DNA of 64,000 bases from Chloroflexi bacterium TSY (GTDB taxonomy: Bacteria > Chloroflexota > Anaerolineae > Caldilineales > Caldilineaceae): the NCBI GenBank assembly GCA_019217005.1, contig JAHBNG010000010.1:144616-208615 (forward strand). The letters run 5' to 3'. Positions 19,741 to 30,148 of this stretch are shown piece by piece. The notes beneath the pieces are model-generated. The model worked only from the letters and a program-made list of their open reading frames with translations. It made no database searches and had not been told where the DNA came from. Each line of letters starts with the position of its first letter. The first letter of the stretch is position 1. The position numbers and the translations under genes were made by a program.

Positions 19741-19870
19741 GCGTGTTTTAAAAGTGCCAAAGCGTGTCATTCTGAGTGGAGGAACGGAGCGAAGAATCTT
19801 CTTTTTGCATTTGGAATGTGGGATTCTTCGTCACAAAGCCTCCTCAGAATGACTTTTAAATCACGCTTTT
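19741..19870. repeat. Palindromic dispersed repeat (TCATTCTGAG type)
   Basis: A 130-bp inverted repeat. The outer arms GCGTG-TTTTAAAAGT and ACTTTTAAATCACGC, and inner arms GTCATTCTGAG...GAAGAATC and GATTCTTCG...CTCAGAATGAC, can fold into one long hairpin. Repeats with this TCATTCTGAGCG...GAAGAATCT core are widespread in several phyla. A partial copy is at 21838-21863. Confidence 0.65.
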
Positions 19871-20082
19871 AGACCTATCCAGGGCGCAGTCACTGTTTGT
19901 TCTATTTTATGAGATCGACACCTATCCTGTTCGGTTCGTTCGCTCCCCTCCATTTGGCCCGTGGCTTTCCTGGAGCAGCGTTCGCCGGTGTCGCGATGGA
20001 GCCGATTTCTAGAGGACCGATGTCATAGAAAAATACAAGCGACTGTCACCTGGAGCATTGCTTTGAAAACTCTTGTTTGTGC

Positions 20083-21795
20083 CTATTGTATGCGTGCCTT
20101 TGCTTGTCCGATCAAGTCATTGCGAACGACTTGCTCTGGTAACCAACCAATAATGTCTGCAATCTGCTCGGGTGTCATCTCAGCCAAGTCAGCAAAGGTA
20201 CGAACGTTTGCAGCATACAGTCGCTGGCTCAATGTAGGGCCAATTGCCGGGATCTCTGTAAAGTCATCGACGCGAACGGTGCGTGAATCAGCTTCAAGAG
20301 AGTCTATATCTCTGGACATCTCATCGACTATCTCACTGGAGGCAGCAAGTGAGATAGCTTCGCTCTCATCCTGAGCCGGTTCTTTCGCATCGGATGCTGA
20401 TTCACGCAGTATCGCCGTGTTGGACGTCCCTTCGATTATGGTATCGTCCTCTATATTCATTGACGACTCTACATCATCGATGGTTTCAGCGCTCGATGAT
20501 TCAATCGTTTGTGTCTCAACCGAAGTTGATGAAGTTGAATCAGCAGAAGCGGTTGATGTTGTCGAAGATGTTTGAATCCCACTCGCAACGGAAGCCGGCA
20601 ACCTCAACGAACCATCTCGTATTTGGCGACGTACCCAAGGCAAAATCACGCCACCCGCACCAATCGATGAGATAACTAAGAGGGCCGTTAGACCAATAAA
20701 TCGGAAGAAACCACCAAAGGCCCAAAACAGAGCAATTGGTGTCATCCACAATATTGCACCAATCACCGCTGTGGTCACTGTCTCTCCGGATGTGTTGAAC
20801 GATTGTAGCAAACGCCGCCCAACCACGCTAGAAAACCCTGCCCAACTGAGCACATTAATAATGACCAATCCAACAATGGGTACGATTCCCAGGAAGGCGA
20901 GGCAAAATGTGGCAACAAAGAGTCGGGCGACGAACAAGAGAACCAAGTTCAAGATGAGACCGGCACCGAAGGCCAAAAGCAGATTCTCTCGCGCCGTTTT
21001 CGTGAGCCGAGACACATAATTCGGTCGGTATGAGATGGCTCCCCCAACACCCACGACAGCCAACAATGTCAATAGAGAGGCACCTAAAACACGTAAAACG
21101 AAGAAAAAGAGAGAAGCAAAAAAGCCCCGTTCAGAGACAGTGTAATCTACAATGACTTCGGTATCAGTATCTGGGAAAAACTGAGGGATATTTGGAATCG
21201 GTGCGATGTTTAGATTCCAATCTGGTCCACTTACAATGTCACCGCTGACATGAGCTTTTTCATCGCGCTGAATATCACCAGACAAGACACTGACATCCCC
21301 TGCAACGCGTGCCGTCTCTTCTAAATCAATATCCCCACTGGCCGTTGCCAAATCACCATCAATCCGTCCACTGACATCGATATCTCCACTGAAGACCGTT
21401 ACATCGCCCGAAACAGTTGCACCACGTTCGATCTCGACATCTCCACTGTAGACAACCAGACTCCCACGAATTGTGCCTTCTGTCTCAATTTTGACATCTC
21501 CATTGTAGACAACGATATCGCCACTAAGTGTCTCACCGCTGTCTATCACCAGATCTCCGTTCAGATATTGATCTGCCTGTATTGCGTACCGACCAATAAG
21601 ATATGGTGCCGATGAGATTCCACGGAGCAATCTCTGGTGCTGATCGTTAACGTGTTGCCCATCGCCAACTGGAAGATGGACATGTGCCGTTGCGTGATGA
21701 GGCGATAGAATGAGGTTCAGTGCGAGGACAATTAGAACAATACTTGCTCCAATCCAGACCATAATCTTCATAGGGTTCTTATATCCATTGCGCAT
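20083..21795 (-). CDS. Membrane protein with bactofilin-like beta-helix and C-terminal HhH domain
   Basis: About 570 residues; ATG 21795 is used here, with ATG 21771 an alternative. The order is: an N-terminal membrane anchor (MVWIGASIVLIVLAL); a repeat stretch at about residues 70-170 in which G-D-[IL]-x-[VT]-x-SGD recurs every 17-19 residues, as in bactofilin/polymer-forming proteins; several membrane segments (about 210-380); an acidic Ser/Thr/Glu-rich linker; and a C-terminal helix-hairpin-helix (IPAIGPTLSQRLYAANVRTFADLAEM). The outward beta-helix is probably regulated by the sigma/anti-sigma pair upstream, from which it is now separated by an IS110 element. The HhH could bind DNA or protein. 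Confidence 0.75.
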   Translation of the reverse strand: MRNGYKNPMKIMVWIGASIVLIVLALNLILSPHHATAHVHLPVGDGQHVNDQHQRLLRGISSAPYLIGRYAIQADQYLNGDLVIDSGETLSGDIVVYNGDVKIETEGTIRGSLVVYSGDVEIERGATVSGDVTVFSGDIDVSGRIDGDLATASGDIDLEETARVAGDVSVLSGDIQRDEKAHVSGDIVSGPDWNLNIAPIPNIPQFFPDTDTEVIVDYTVSERGFFASLFFFVLRVLGASLLTLLAVVGVGGAISYRPNYVSRLTKTARENLLLAFGAGLILNLVLLFVARLFVATFCLAFLGIVPIVGLVIINVLSWAGFSSVVGRRLLQSFNTSGETVTTAVIGAILWMTPIALFWAFGGFFRFIGLTALLVISSIGAGGVILPWVRRQIRDGSLRLPASVASGIQTSSTTSTASADSTSSTSVETQTIESSSAETIDDVESSMNIEDDTIIEGTSNTAILRESASDAKEPAQDESEAISLAASSEIVDEMSRDIDSLEADSRTVRVDDFTEIPAIGPTLSQRLYAANVRTFADLAEMTPEQIADIIGWLPEQVVRNDLIGQAKARIQ

Positions 21796-21837
21796 ATTTG
21801 TGGTAGATGAGCCATAATCAGCAGATCGCAATCGTTA

Positions 21838-21863
21838 GATTCTTCACTTCGTTCGAGAATGAC
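21838..21863. repeat. Partial TCATTCTGAG-type repeat
   Basis: GATTCTTCACTTCGTTCGAGAATGAC resembles one arm of the palindrome at 19741-19870. It lies just upstream of the bactofilin-like gene. Confidence 0.4.
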
Positions 21864-22017
21864 ACGATGGCAGTCTGCCCTGAAAAAAAGGGCAGCAAGA
21901 GAAGAGAGAGAGGGGTTAAAGGCCGCGTTGAATAAGAAGCGGGTCCAAGTTGACCCGCCAGAGTGGGTGGCGTCGTTGCCTGTGCCCAACGCAAATCAGT
22001 TGTAGTGAGCACCGTAC

Positions 22018-23242
22018 TTAGGCGGTCGGTGCCAAGAAAACCTTGAAGCCGAGGGACTCGAGGGTTTTGAGTGCGCCGGCTTGTGCATGCTCCTTGCGTC
22101 GTTTGAGAAAGAAGTCGCCGCCGAGTTCTTCAAAGACGGCATCGGGCTTGTCGATGAGATGATAGACGATGGTCAAGATGGAATGGGCCACGGCAATAGC
22201 TGCCCGCTTGGCTCCGCGTCGTGCCTTGAGACGGTGGAACTGTGCGGCGAGATAGGTGTCCTTGGTGCGAGAGGCGGCCCAAGCCGCTTCAACGAGGGCG
22301 GTGACTAACCATTTCTGGCCCTTTCGTCGGCGACCACTCTTGCGTTTGCCCGCCGATTCGTTGTTGCCAGGACAGACACAAGCCCAGGAGGCCAGTTTCT
22401 TAGCTGAGGGCCAGCTTTCGACCGAGGGACCGATCTCCGCCAGAATTATCTCGGCGACGACTCGCCCCACACCGGGAATGGCATCTAGGCGTGCGATGAG
22501 GTCAGCATGCGGAGCCATGAGGACCCCAATCTGTTGATTGAGGGCATCAATGCGTACATTCAGGTGATCGAGATGATGCAGAACTTCTTGCAGCATAAAA
22601 CGATGATGAGGACGGACCAGTCCCGTCAACGCATCAACCAACTGGGGAATCTTGGCCCGCAGCCGCTTTTGTGCCAAGTCAGCCATGGCTTCTGGGTCCA
22701 TCTCATCTGCAATCAGGGCCTCGATCATCTGGCGTGCCGATACACCTTGGATGCTCGTGACCACCGATCCCAACTTGACGTTGGCATCTTCCAACACCTT
22801 ATGCAGGCGATTGACTGCCGCACTCTTCTCTTGCAAGAGACGCGTCCGATAGCGCGTCAGGTCTCGCAAGTCCCTTTGCTCCACATCTGGAATGAAACTG
22901 CGCTCCAGCAGTCCATAACTCATCAGTTTCGTGATCCAGGCCGCATCGCTCTCATCCGTCTTGCGACCAGGCACCTGTGCCAGATGGCGGGCATTCACAA
23001 TCCAGACCTCAAAATGCTCATGCAACACATTGTAGATCGGTTTCCAATACACTCCCGTACTCTCCATCGCCACATGCGTGATCCCATACGACGACAGCCA
23101 CGACCTCAACCCCTCCAACTCGACCGTCGTTGTCCCAAATCGCTTGCGCACCTGCTCCATCCTCCCTGATTCATCTACCACACGCCACTACCATCCGCTT
23201 GTGAACATCCAGGCCGCTGCACTTCGGAAACATCACTTCCAT
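22018..23242 (-). pseudogene. IS110-family transposase (DEDD recombinase), 2-base deletion near start
   Basis: The coding sequence should begin at ATG 23242 (GGAAAGG upstream) or ATG 23233 with MFPKCSGLDVHKRMVVAC. It then shifts frame: two bases of a TG repeat are missing near 23190. From there the other frame runs intact for 387 residues (VVDESGRMEQVRKRFGTTT...AMESTGVYWKPIYNVL...). The RuvC-like DEDD part contains the Asp of GLDVHK and GRKTDESDAAW. The C-terminal Transposase_20 part includes LDAIPGVGRVVAEIILAEIG and the conserved Ser in PGNNESAGKRKSG. If the deletion is real, the first catalytic Asp is lost. Confidence 0.85.
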
Positions 23243-23460
23243 CTTCCTTTCCTTTCGCAGCCGCTTATGTGTACCCGATTGTGAGCACAGTCTGCCCTGC
23301 GTGTTTCGTCCCGAGGAACGTCCACATCCCGTGGTGCGTCGGTGTACACCAATCTAGCTACTGAGCGTTCTTTACTTGACCACGGACCTTTCCCGATTTC
23401 TGTTCGGCGGCTGCCACCACACTTTAACACATTTTTCATCCCCTGTTGTGTTGGCTCACC
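23243..23460 (-). ncRNA. Candidate bridge RNA region of the IS110 element
   Basis: Non-coding segment directly upstream of the transposase. On the minus strand CCGTGGT (around 23375-23381) and ACCACGG (around 23330-23336) pair around a loop of about 40 bases, and CGTTCCTCGGGACG forms a second hairpin. IS110-group elements are known to encode a structured bridge RNA here that matches target and donor DNA. The assignment is from location and folding only. Confidence 0.45.
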
Positions 23461-23482
23461 GCATGTTTATCTACTGAGAATA

Positions 23483-24103
23483 TTATACCGATTCAACACC
23501 AACCATTTGCAGGCTGCGACGCAAAAATTGGGTCCACCCAACCAAAATAATTGTAAGGAGAGCAGTATAGCCAATCAGAACAATCCCCAATTGGGGCGTT
23601 CCGAGCAATGTCGTTCCTGTTGTCACCGCTGTTTCTATCCAGTTCAAAACCATTGCAGAGCCATAGGCTAGATTGTGTATCAAATTGCTCAACCAGATGC
23701 CTTGATTTTGTAACACGATTGATCCTAACATGATCAACCCAATAATGAGCGATCCCCACAAAACAACTGTCAATCCCGCAACAATTACACCGAAGCGAAA
23801 GCGACGTTGCCGATTCTGCGAAAGCAATTGCGACTCAATCTTCTGCACAAAATCAGAAGGAGGAGCGATCGAGGGTGCGTCATAAAGTTTCTGATCGATC
23901 TCTTGCCAAAGCTCCCAACGTTCAGCTAACAACGGATACTGTGCCAGCTCATCTGCAAATTCTTGATCTTGCGATTCGTCTAATAGGTCATCAAGTGCCA
24001 AGGACATCAACAGATCAAACTCAATCGGTTTCTGATCAAAATGCTCAGCATTTGAATTTTTCATTTCTGGATTCTCTTGACCGAACAAGCTTTCTTCATT
24101 CAT
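23483..24103 (-). CDS. Anti-sigma-factor-like membrane protein
   Basis: A 206-residue protein. The acidic N-terminal half (LMSLALDDLLDESQDQEFADELAQYPLL) has the pattern of a sigma-binding anti-sigma domain without a zinc HCC motif. Two to three hydrophobic segments (about residues 103-130 and 160-190) anchor it. It follows an ECF sigma gene by about 70 bp on the same strand. Function is inferred from layout. Confidence 0.7.
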   Translation of the reverse strand: MNEESLFGQENPEMKNSNAEHFDQKPIEFDLLMSLALDDLLDESQDQEFADELAQYPLLAERWELWQEIDQKLYDAPSIAPPSDFVQKIESQLLSQNRQRRFRFGVIVAGLTVVLWGSLIIGLIMLGSIVLQNQGIWLSNLIHNLAYGSAMVLNWIETAVTTGTTLLGTPQLGIVLIGYTALLTIILVGWTQFLRRSLQMVGVESV

Positions 24104-24173
24104 GAGGCATCTGCTACTTTTATGAATGGTTCATCCGCCGAACTAAAAAATATTTCATGACAAAAATACTTAT

Positions 24174-24863
24174 TTACGAACCACTTAGCGCCCAAACAGG
24201 CCGTAGACGGGGCAACCAACGGACGGTCTCGACTGAACGATAGACGTCCTGTTCGATATCTGTCTCCACAAAAATCTGCTCTTGCCGTTGACCAGGGGAT
24301 GGTGGAGCCGCCGCGGCTTCTGCCTCGTGATAAATCGTCGCCATTTTTTGGCGTGCACGAAAGAGCCGACTCTTCACAGCTGAAACAGTTAAATTCATCG
24401 TTTGGGCAATTTCATCGTAGCTCATCTCTTCCCAATAGCGCAGAATCAAGGGGGTCCGATATTGCGGTTCGAGTTGATTGATGAGCACCTGCAACTCCGC
24501 CGCCTGCTCCTGTTTCATGGCGTTTCGGTCGGGGGCCACTGCATTTCCTTCTAGATTTTGTAGGACAGGGTTGTCATCAATTGAGACCGATGTCGTCCTG
24601 CGTTTCCGCAGCCGATCAATACAGTGATGATTCGCAATTGACAGAATCCATGTGCTAAATTTGTGCGCTGGGTTGTATTGCTTTAGCCGCGAATAGGCAC
24701 GCAAAAAGGTTTCTTGGGCTGCATCCTCGGCTTCTTCTGGGTTGCCCAGCATTCGATATGTTAAATTGAAAACAGGACGTTGATACACCTCAACCAGTCG
24801 ACAGAATGCCTGTTGATCCCCGTCTAACGCCTGACGTACCCAATTATTCTCCTGTTGGTTCAT
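24174..24863 (-). CDS. ECF RNA polymerase sigma factor
   Basis: About 229 residues from ATG 24863; the frame is open 19 codons further up. Region 2 is YRMLGNPEEAEDAAQETFLRAYSRL, with the -10-binding FSTWILSIANHHCIDRLRKRR after it. Region 4 is YRTPLILRYWEEMSYDEIAQTMNLTVSAVKSRLFRARQKM. A C-terminal extension of about 50 residues has no clear domain. It should direct polymerase to a small regulon, controlled by the anti-sigma protein encoded just downstream. Confidence 0.92.
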   Translation of the reverse strand: MNQQENNWVRQALDGDQQAFCRLVEVYQRPVFNLTYRMLGNPEEAEDAAQETFLRAYSRLKQYNPAHKFSTWILSIANHHCIDRLRKRRTTSVSIDDNPVLQNLEGNAVAPDRNAMKQEQAAELQVLINQLEPQYRTPLILRYWEEMSYDEIAQTMNLTVSAVKSRLFRARQKMATIYHEAEAAAAPPSPGQRQEQIFVETDIEQDVYRSVETVRWLPRLRPVWALSGS

Positions 24864-25194
24864 CTCTTGTTCTTTCACTAGTAGAGTTGATTGTAAATGC
24901 TCCGACAAATGACTATCCAACGATTTCTATCGGGATTTACGAGATTGATCATGATCAACACAAAAATTTACCCATTCAAGATACCATTACGGAACAATTC
25001 TAGAAAAGTTTCAAAATTACTAAATCAGATGAGTTTGTTTAAGAAAATTGCCCAAACCGCTATCTTTACCAAAGGACAAATCGTTTCTATCGCACAATTT
25101 CGCCTGATGTGCGAGCACCCGGAAGAATCCATAAAATTATAATTATTTGGTTCTGCGCGAAACTATCTGTATAATAAGATGAGACCTATTGTAA

Positions 25195-26688
25195 CTTTAC
25201 TTTCTGGTAAAAGAAAAGAGATGAGAAATGTGACAAAAAGCGGTTAGCAGTTCATCCTAAAGGTAGAGAACCCAAAAAGGAGGAAGGAATGCTAACCGCG
25301 CCAGAAATAACTATAGCAGTACTGATGAATGTATTGCAAGTAACGCCGATGGGAACAAACGTAAATGTAATGCGTCTGATGTGGGCAATGCTGAATGGGT
25401 CGTTTCTGAAAAGTCGAGGAGCAATCCATAGCGCATTGAAAGAAAGCGGGTTTGAAGATGAGGAGCTCCGGCGAAGCTGGTGGAGCTTTCGATATGGATC
25501 ATGGGATATCACAAGTCTGCTGGGGTCGTGGCAAGAAGAAGTGGAAAGGGGAATGGGAGGCAAAAAAGTTAGAAGGGTACCGAGTGAAAAGCATAGATAT
25601 CACAGGGTTCTGGCGACCGAAGCTGCAAGGGAAAGTGAACCGACTCTATAACTCAACGGCTCGTCGGGCATTGCCCGCGCTCATCTTTGGAGTGATGATA
25701 AGCTCGGGGGAGATAGGCGGGAAGCGAGTGCCACTGCTCAAGGCAATCATGAGATGCACGGTTGGAACAAAGGAAAGTGAGTTTCGGAAAAAGCTGCTGA
25801 CAGAGACGAAGAAATCACTGGAGTCAGACGAAGTGGCGGTGGTCGATGCCGGGTTTACAATCAGAGAAATGCTAGAAAGCGGCATAGACCGATTTGTCCT
25901 GCGGGAAGCGATTAACTGCACAGTGCGCCGCAATGAGTTCCCCAAACGCAAAGAAAAAGGCAGACCACCTGAATATGGTGATATTGTGCGTCCGCTCTCT
26001 CGCAGCTATAAGGGAAAGCGACTCGAGGCTACAACTCCGGACTCGTCTGGTCGCTTTCTCTATAGTGGTCGCCTGATTTGCTATCAAGCATGGCACAATC
26101 TCGTCCCCAGAACAACCAAGGTGGATACAGCCAACCGTACCTACTCGATTTACGTCATTCAGGATCCGGCCTACAACACACCTTTGGTTTTGGCGACCGT
26201 TATGACTTTGCAGCCTGAAACCATTTATCTTGTCTACCTGGAACGCTGGCCTGTTGAACCTCCCCCCTTGGCTTCCAAGCAGATGATTGGCTTACATCGT
26301 CAATTTGTTCATGCCGATGAGGCTTGTTTCCGCTTACCTGAACTGGGGCTGCTGGCTGGCAATCTTCTTTCCCATTTAGCCGCTTCTCTTCCTCCCATAC
26401 CGACTGGCTACTGGGATCGAGAGCCTCAAGCCACTCCCGGCAGGCTGCGCCGTGTTCTCTCGAGTGCTCTTTTTCCAACTCCTGACCAACTCGACCCTGA
26501 CTTTCGGAAAAAGGCCTCGGTTTCACACCATTTACCTAAAGGCGTTCTCGCTCATCGCCGCCTCAATGCCGCTGCTTAAACTAGCCGAGCACTATTTTTA
26601 CATTTTATCCCGTTTTTTCAGGGTGGATTCTTTTTTCCGCCCCTTTCGGTTTGCCCTTTGTCACTCAAGCCTTTACCAGAAAGTAAAG
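25195..26688 (+). mobile_element. IS4-superfamily element, copy A
   Basis: Terminal inverted repeats start CTTTACTTTCTGGTAAA and end in the exact complement. TTGTAA is duplicated at 25189-25194 and 26689-26694. It is 1,494 bp long, identical in length to copy D except for a 5-base gap (GGTGA) near the left end. It lies upstream of the chelatase-like gene. Confidence 0.9.
25289..26579 (+). pseudogene. IS4-superfamily transposase (copy A), +1 frameshift
   Basis: Begins at ATG 25289 after AAAAAGGAGGAAGG. The DDE residues are visible: first Asp in SIDITGFW, second in AVVDAGF. The third block is YLERWPVEPPPLASK, which exactly fits the Y-(2)-R-(3)-E-(6)-K signature of the IS4 superfamily. The frame shifts by one at GTGGAAAGGGGAATGG: four G where three would keep WQEEVEREWEAKKLEG in frame. 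The same four-G run is in copies C and D, so the lesion was present before the copies spread, or represents programmed frameshifting. Confidence 0.85.
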
Positions 26689-26811
26689 TTGTAAAAAAAT
26701 TTCGGAAAGTCGAGATCGGGGACAAAGAAAAGATCGGAAGAGGTTGACCATCCCCGATTCCTTATCCCATGACCCTCTTCCTAACTAATCTATCGAAGGA
26801 CCGAATTATTC

Positions 26812-28769
26812 ATGCGATCCATCTATCCTTTCACCGCCATTGTTGGTCAAGAGCGTATGAAACGTGCGCTCGTCTTGAACGCGATTCAGCCACAAATTGG
26901 TGGCGTTTTGATTCGCGGTGAGCGTGGTACAGCAAAATCGACAGCTGCTCGCGCTCTTGCTGCTCTTTTGCCAGGAGACACGCCCTTTGTCGATCTTCCA
27001 GTCAGCGCTACCGAAGACCGCGTCGTCGGCACGCTCGATATTGAGAAGGCGATTCAAAAAGGCGAAAGGCATTTTGAACCAGGTATTCTCTTTGCAGCCA
27101 ATGGCGGTGTTCTTTACGTAGATGAAGTCAATCTGCTTGATGATCATGTTGTTGATCTGCTTTTGGATAGCGCTGCGATGGGTGTCAACATTGTTGAGCG
27201 AGAGGGCATCAGCTATCAGCACGAAGCTCGATTTGTCCTTGTTGGTTCCATGAACCCAGAAGAAGGCGATCTACGTCCCCAATTGCTTGATCGCTTTGCT
27301 CATGCCGTTGATGTTGTCGGCATCGAAGATTCACGCCAGCGCGTCCAGATTCTCAGCCGGCGCGTTCAGTTTGAACAGGATGCTGATACATTTCAGGCAG
27401 ACTGGGCAGAAGCAGAAGAGCAATTGAGCAACCGCATTATGTCAGCCCGTGACCTGTATGATGGCGTATCGTATAGCGAATCCGACATGTATACGATCGC
27501 AACTCTCACGGCTAGTTTTAAAGTTGATGGTCACCGAGCTGATATCGTGATTCTACGTACAGCTCGTGCGCACGCCGCTTACGAAGGCCGTTCATCCATC
27601 TCGGATCGAGACATATTGTTAGCGGCGGAACTGGCGCTTCCTCATCGCATGAAAAAACAACCCTTCCAAGAGACTGTTCTCAATGCCGATCAACTTCAAA
27701 GCAATATGCGCCAAGCACGTGCCGAAGCCGAAGAAGCAGGCAATGAAGAAGAGCAAGAAGTGATGGATGCAGATGGCGCTGCCTCGGCTGATGAAAAAAA
27801 AGTGCCGAGGGCGATGACTCAGAACTGAGTGATTCTGGTGAGGGTGGCGAAGGCGGACTTGCCCAACCCGATGCCTCACCTCAATCGAGTTCATCGCCCG
27901 GTGATGAAAAAGGAGCCCGAAAACCAGTTCAAATTGGCGACGTCTTCGAAGCAAAAAAGCTCGATACGCCGCTCGACAAGATGACGCGCGAAAGAGCAGG
28001 CAAGCGTTCTTATACACGGACAGAACGAAAGCGTGGTCGTTATATTAAGGCGCGTCCCGCGGGCGACAAGCCTCAGGATATTGCGTTCGATGCCACATTG
28101 CGCGCGGCCTCTCCCTATCAACAGAAACGAAAAGAACAGGGAGACAGCGACTTGGCGCTCCAGCTGCGCAAATCCGATCTGCAACGCAAAGTACGTGTGC
28201 GACGGACTGGCAACCTGATTCTCTTTGTCGTCGATGCGAGTTGGTCGATGGCGGCCAGCGAACGGATGGAGGCAACCAAGGGCGCAATTTTTAGCCTACT
28301 GGTTGATGCCTATCAACGGCGTGATCAAGTCGGCCTTGTCGTATTTCAACGTGACCGAGCACGATTGGTGTTACCACCCACGAATAGCGTCGAACTTGCC
28401 CAAAAGGCTTTACAAGATCTGCCCGTTGGTGGCAAAACGCCCCTCAGTGGTGGTTTGTTTCTCTCCTGGCAGGTGATTGAAAACGCCCGCCGGCGCGATA
28501 CCGAACTGCGTCCCTTGATGATCTTACTGACAGATGGAGCAGGCAACGTCAGCATGACCGGCATGCCGGCCCAAGAGGAGTCTATGCGTATTGCAGAGAT
28601 GTTTAACCATGCCGAACTACGCTCGATTGTCATCAATATGGAGCACGCAGCTTTTGACCGCGGACTTGCCCAGAAATTGGCCAACTCATTGGGTGGCGTC
28701 TGTCATAACCTGCCCGATTTGCGTGCCGACACACTTGTCTCTACAGTCAAACGAGAGATTGGTGGATAA
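26812..28769 (+). CDS. ChlI/ChlD-type chelatase-like AAA ATPase + VWA protein, frame broken at an A8 run
   Basis: The ATPase part has Walker [10 protein letters not shown], Walker [12 protein letters not shown], sensor GSMNPEEG and Arg-finger [11 protein letters not shown]. It is followed by an acidic/proline linker and, in a second frame from about 27800, a von Willebrand A domain with MIDAS motif DASWSMAAS...LLTDGAGN. Together they give about 650 residues, the size of bacterial Mg-chelatase D / putative cobaltochelatase subunits. The shift occurs at 27783-27792 in a run of eight A; one more A joins EKK to [13 protein letters not shown]. No chlorophyll or cobalamin genes are nearby, so the role may be a general metal insertion or MoxR-like chaperone. 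Confidence 0.8.
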
Positions 28770-28882
28770 ACACAGAAACTATCATAGAGACGCCACTTTA
28801 TCTTTGGACAATAGAATTGTCTTTTGTCGAGGGACAATTGTCCGAAGTTTAACCAATGTGGCTATAAGAAAAGAAATACCCA

Positions 28883-30148
28883 ATGGCACCACCTAGAGTA
28901 CAAGAAAGTCCCGCTGCTCCGATCAAGGGGAGTTGGGAAGAGATGATTCAACGCGCACATTCGCTCATGGCAACGCGGGATGAAGAGGCGCTTGAGATCT
29001 TCAATAAGCTGATCAAACGCTTAACCAAAATGTCGCAGAGTCAGTTGACTGACCAGAACAATCGTCTGCACAATATTCTCACGCAGTCAATCGGTGGAGC
29101 GCAATCGTTCTTGACGGTTCTCGAACGTTACGATGAAGCGGTCGACTTATTCGAACAAGTAAGAGAGACTGTTGAATCAGATGTTCGACGCTCCATCGAT
29201 ACGCAACGAGCGCGCATTCTCTTGATGGCGGACCGCTGGGAAGATGCGGCTGCTCAATTTCGTGCGCTTGCTGATGCGGACGATGGCAATCCAAACGATC
29301 TCAACGCTCTATTTCAGATCTATATTGAAAATGACAATTTTGATCAGGCCGAAGAAACAATTGAAGAGTTGATTCAACAACTCAATGAGTCGCAAGATGC
29401 CTTATCCGTTGCAACAGAGCCAACCGAAACGGAAGCGTATCGTCATTATCTTCGGGGCAGACTGGCTCTACAACGAGGGAAGATCCAGGAGACGCTCGAG
29501 CATTACCAAAAAAGTATGGAGTTGAGCAGTCGTTACGCAGAAGACACGTCGATTTTTTACATCGAACTGATTCACCGTGACTACAGCGCAGAGGCATTGA
29601 CGCTCATCGAACACGATCGGCATAATCCACAGAGACGTCTCTTTTGGGAGGGATTGGCGCAATATCGCTTGGGAAATCCCTCTGCTGCCGAATCACTCTG
29701 GATCGAATGTACAGAACTGGAGCCTCCTGAAGGAGATCAAGGAAGTCCGGTTGAGCTAATCATGGCTTTTTACTACCTGGGAGACAAGGAACGACATGGG
29801 TTGGAATTGTTGCTGCGTACATTACGCGAATCGGAAGGATCACACTGGATGATTCACTATTTGTTGGGTATGGGATGGGCGCTTCATGGCAACCGAACCA
29901 ACGCCACGGCCAATCTTGAAAGTGCGGTGAATCTGCGACGAGCATCAGCTGAGGGTCGCCTTTTGCCCCATTACATACGAACGTTCATGCCTGATCTAGT
30001 GACCGATGACATATTCGCCGAAGTAGAGCCATTCATTGAAAAAGCCCCAGCCAATTACATCTTCAATACAGCCAATTTAGCAGATAGCGCTGAAGAGTCA
30101 GACTCAGCCCAAAATGTGCCAGAGCCCAACAGCGAAGCAGAACAATGA
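28883..30148 (+). CDS. Tetratricopeptide-repeat protein
   Basis: A 421-residue soluble protein built of helical repeats (ILLMADRWEDAAAQFRALADAD, LNALFQIYIENDNFDQAEETIEEL, YRHYLRGRLALQRGKIQETLEHY), with an acidic tail. No signal or membrane segment. Its last codons overlap the next gene by four bases (ATGA), and it lies about 110 bp after the chelatase-like gene. It is probably part of a three-gene transcription unit in which TPR contacts bring partners together. Function unknown. Confidence 0.75.
   Translation: MAPPRVQESPAAPIKGSWEEMIQRAHSLMATRDEEALEIFNKLIKRLTKMSQSQLTDQNNRLHNILTQSIGGAQSFLTVLERYDEAVDLFEQVRETVESDVRRSIDTQRARILLMADRWEDAAAQFRALADADDGNPNDLNALFQIYIENDNFDQAEETIEELIQQLNESQDALSVATEPTETEAYRHYLRGRLALQRGKIQETLEHYQKSMELSSRYAEDTSIFYIELIHRDYSAEALTLIEHDRHNPQRRLFWEGLAQYRLGNPSAAESLWIECTELEPPEGDQGSPVELIMAFYYLGDKERHGLELLLRTLRESEGSHWMIHYLLGMGWALHGNRTNATANLESAVNLRRASAEGRLLPHYIRTFMPDLVTDDIFAEVEPFIEKAPANYIFNTANLADSAEESDSAQNVPEPNSEAEQ

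Larger units (their letters stand above)
22018..23460 (-). mobile_element. IS110-family element (approximate limits)
   Basis: Consists of the recombinase gene plus about 220 bp of non-coding DNA on its 5' side. Family members lack long terminal inverted repeats, so the ends are not defined precisely; the left limit here is placed just before the anti-sigma stop. It separates two genes that otherwise look like one operon. Confidence 0.7.

Noticed and set aside
22507..23169. A 220-codon plus-strand frame opposite the IS110 transposase
   Set aside because: No start context or domain; the transposase on the other strand explains the open frame.
25252..25563. Minus-strand frames inside each IS copy
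   Set aside because: They repeat in all four copies only because the IS is repeated, and they lie opposite the transposase.
26812..28769. A chlorophyll-synthesis gene cluster
   Set aside because: Only the ATPase/VWA chelatase-like protein is present; no bch/chl or cobalamin genes lie nearby.
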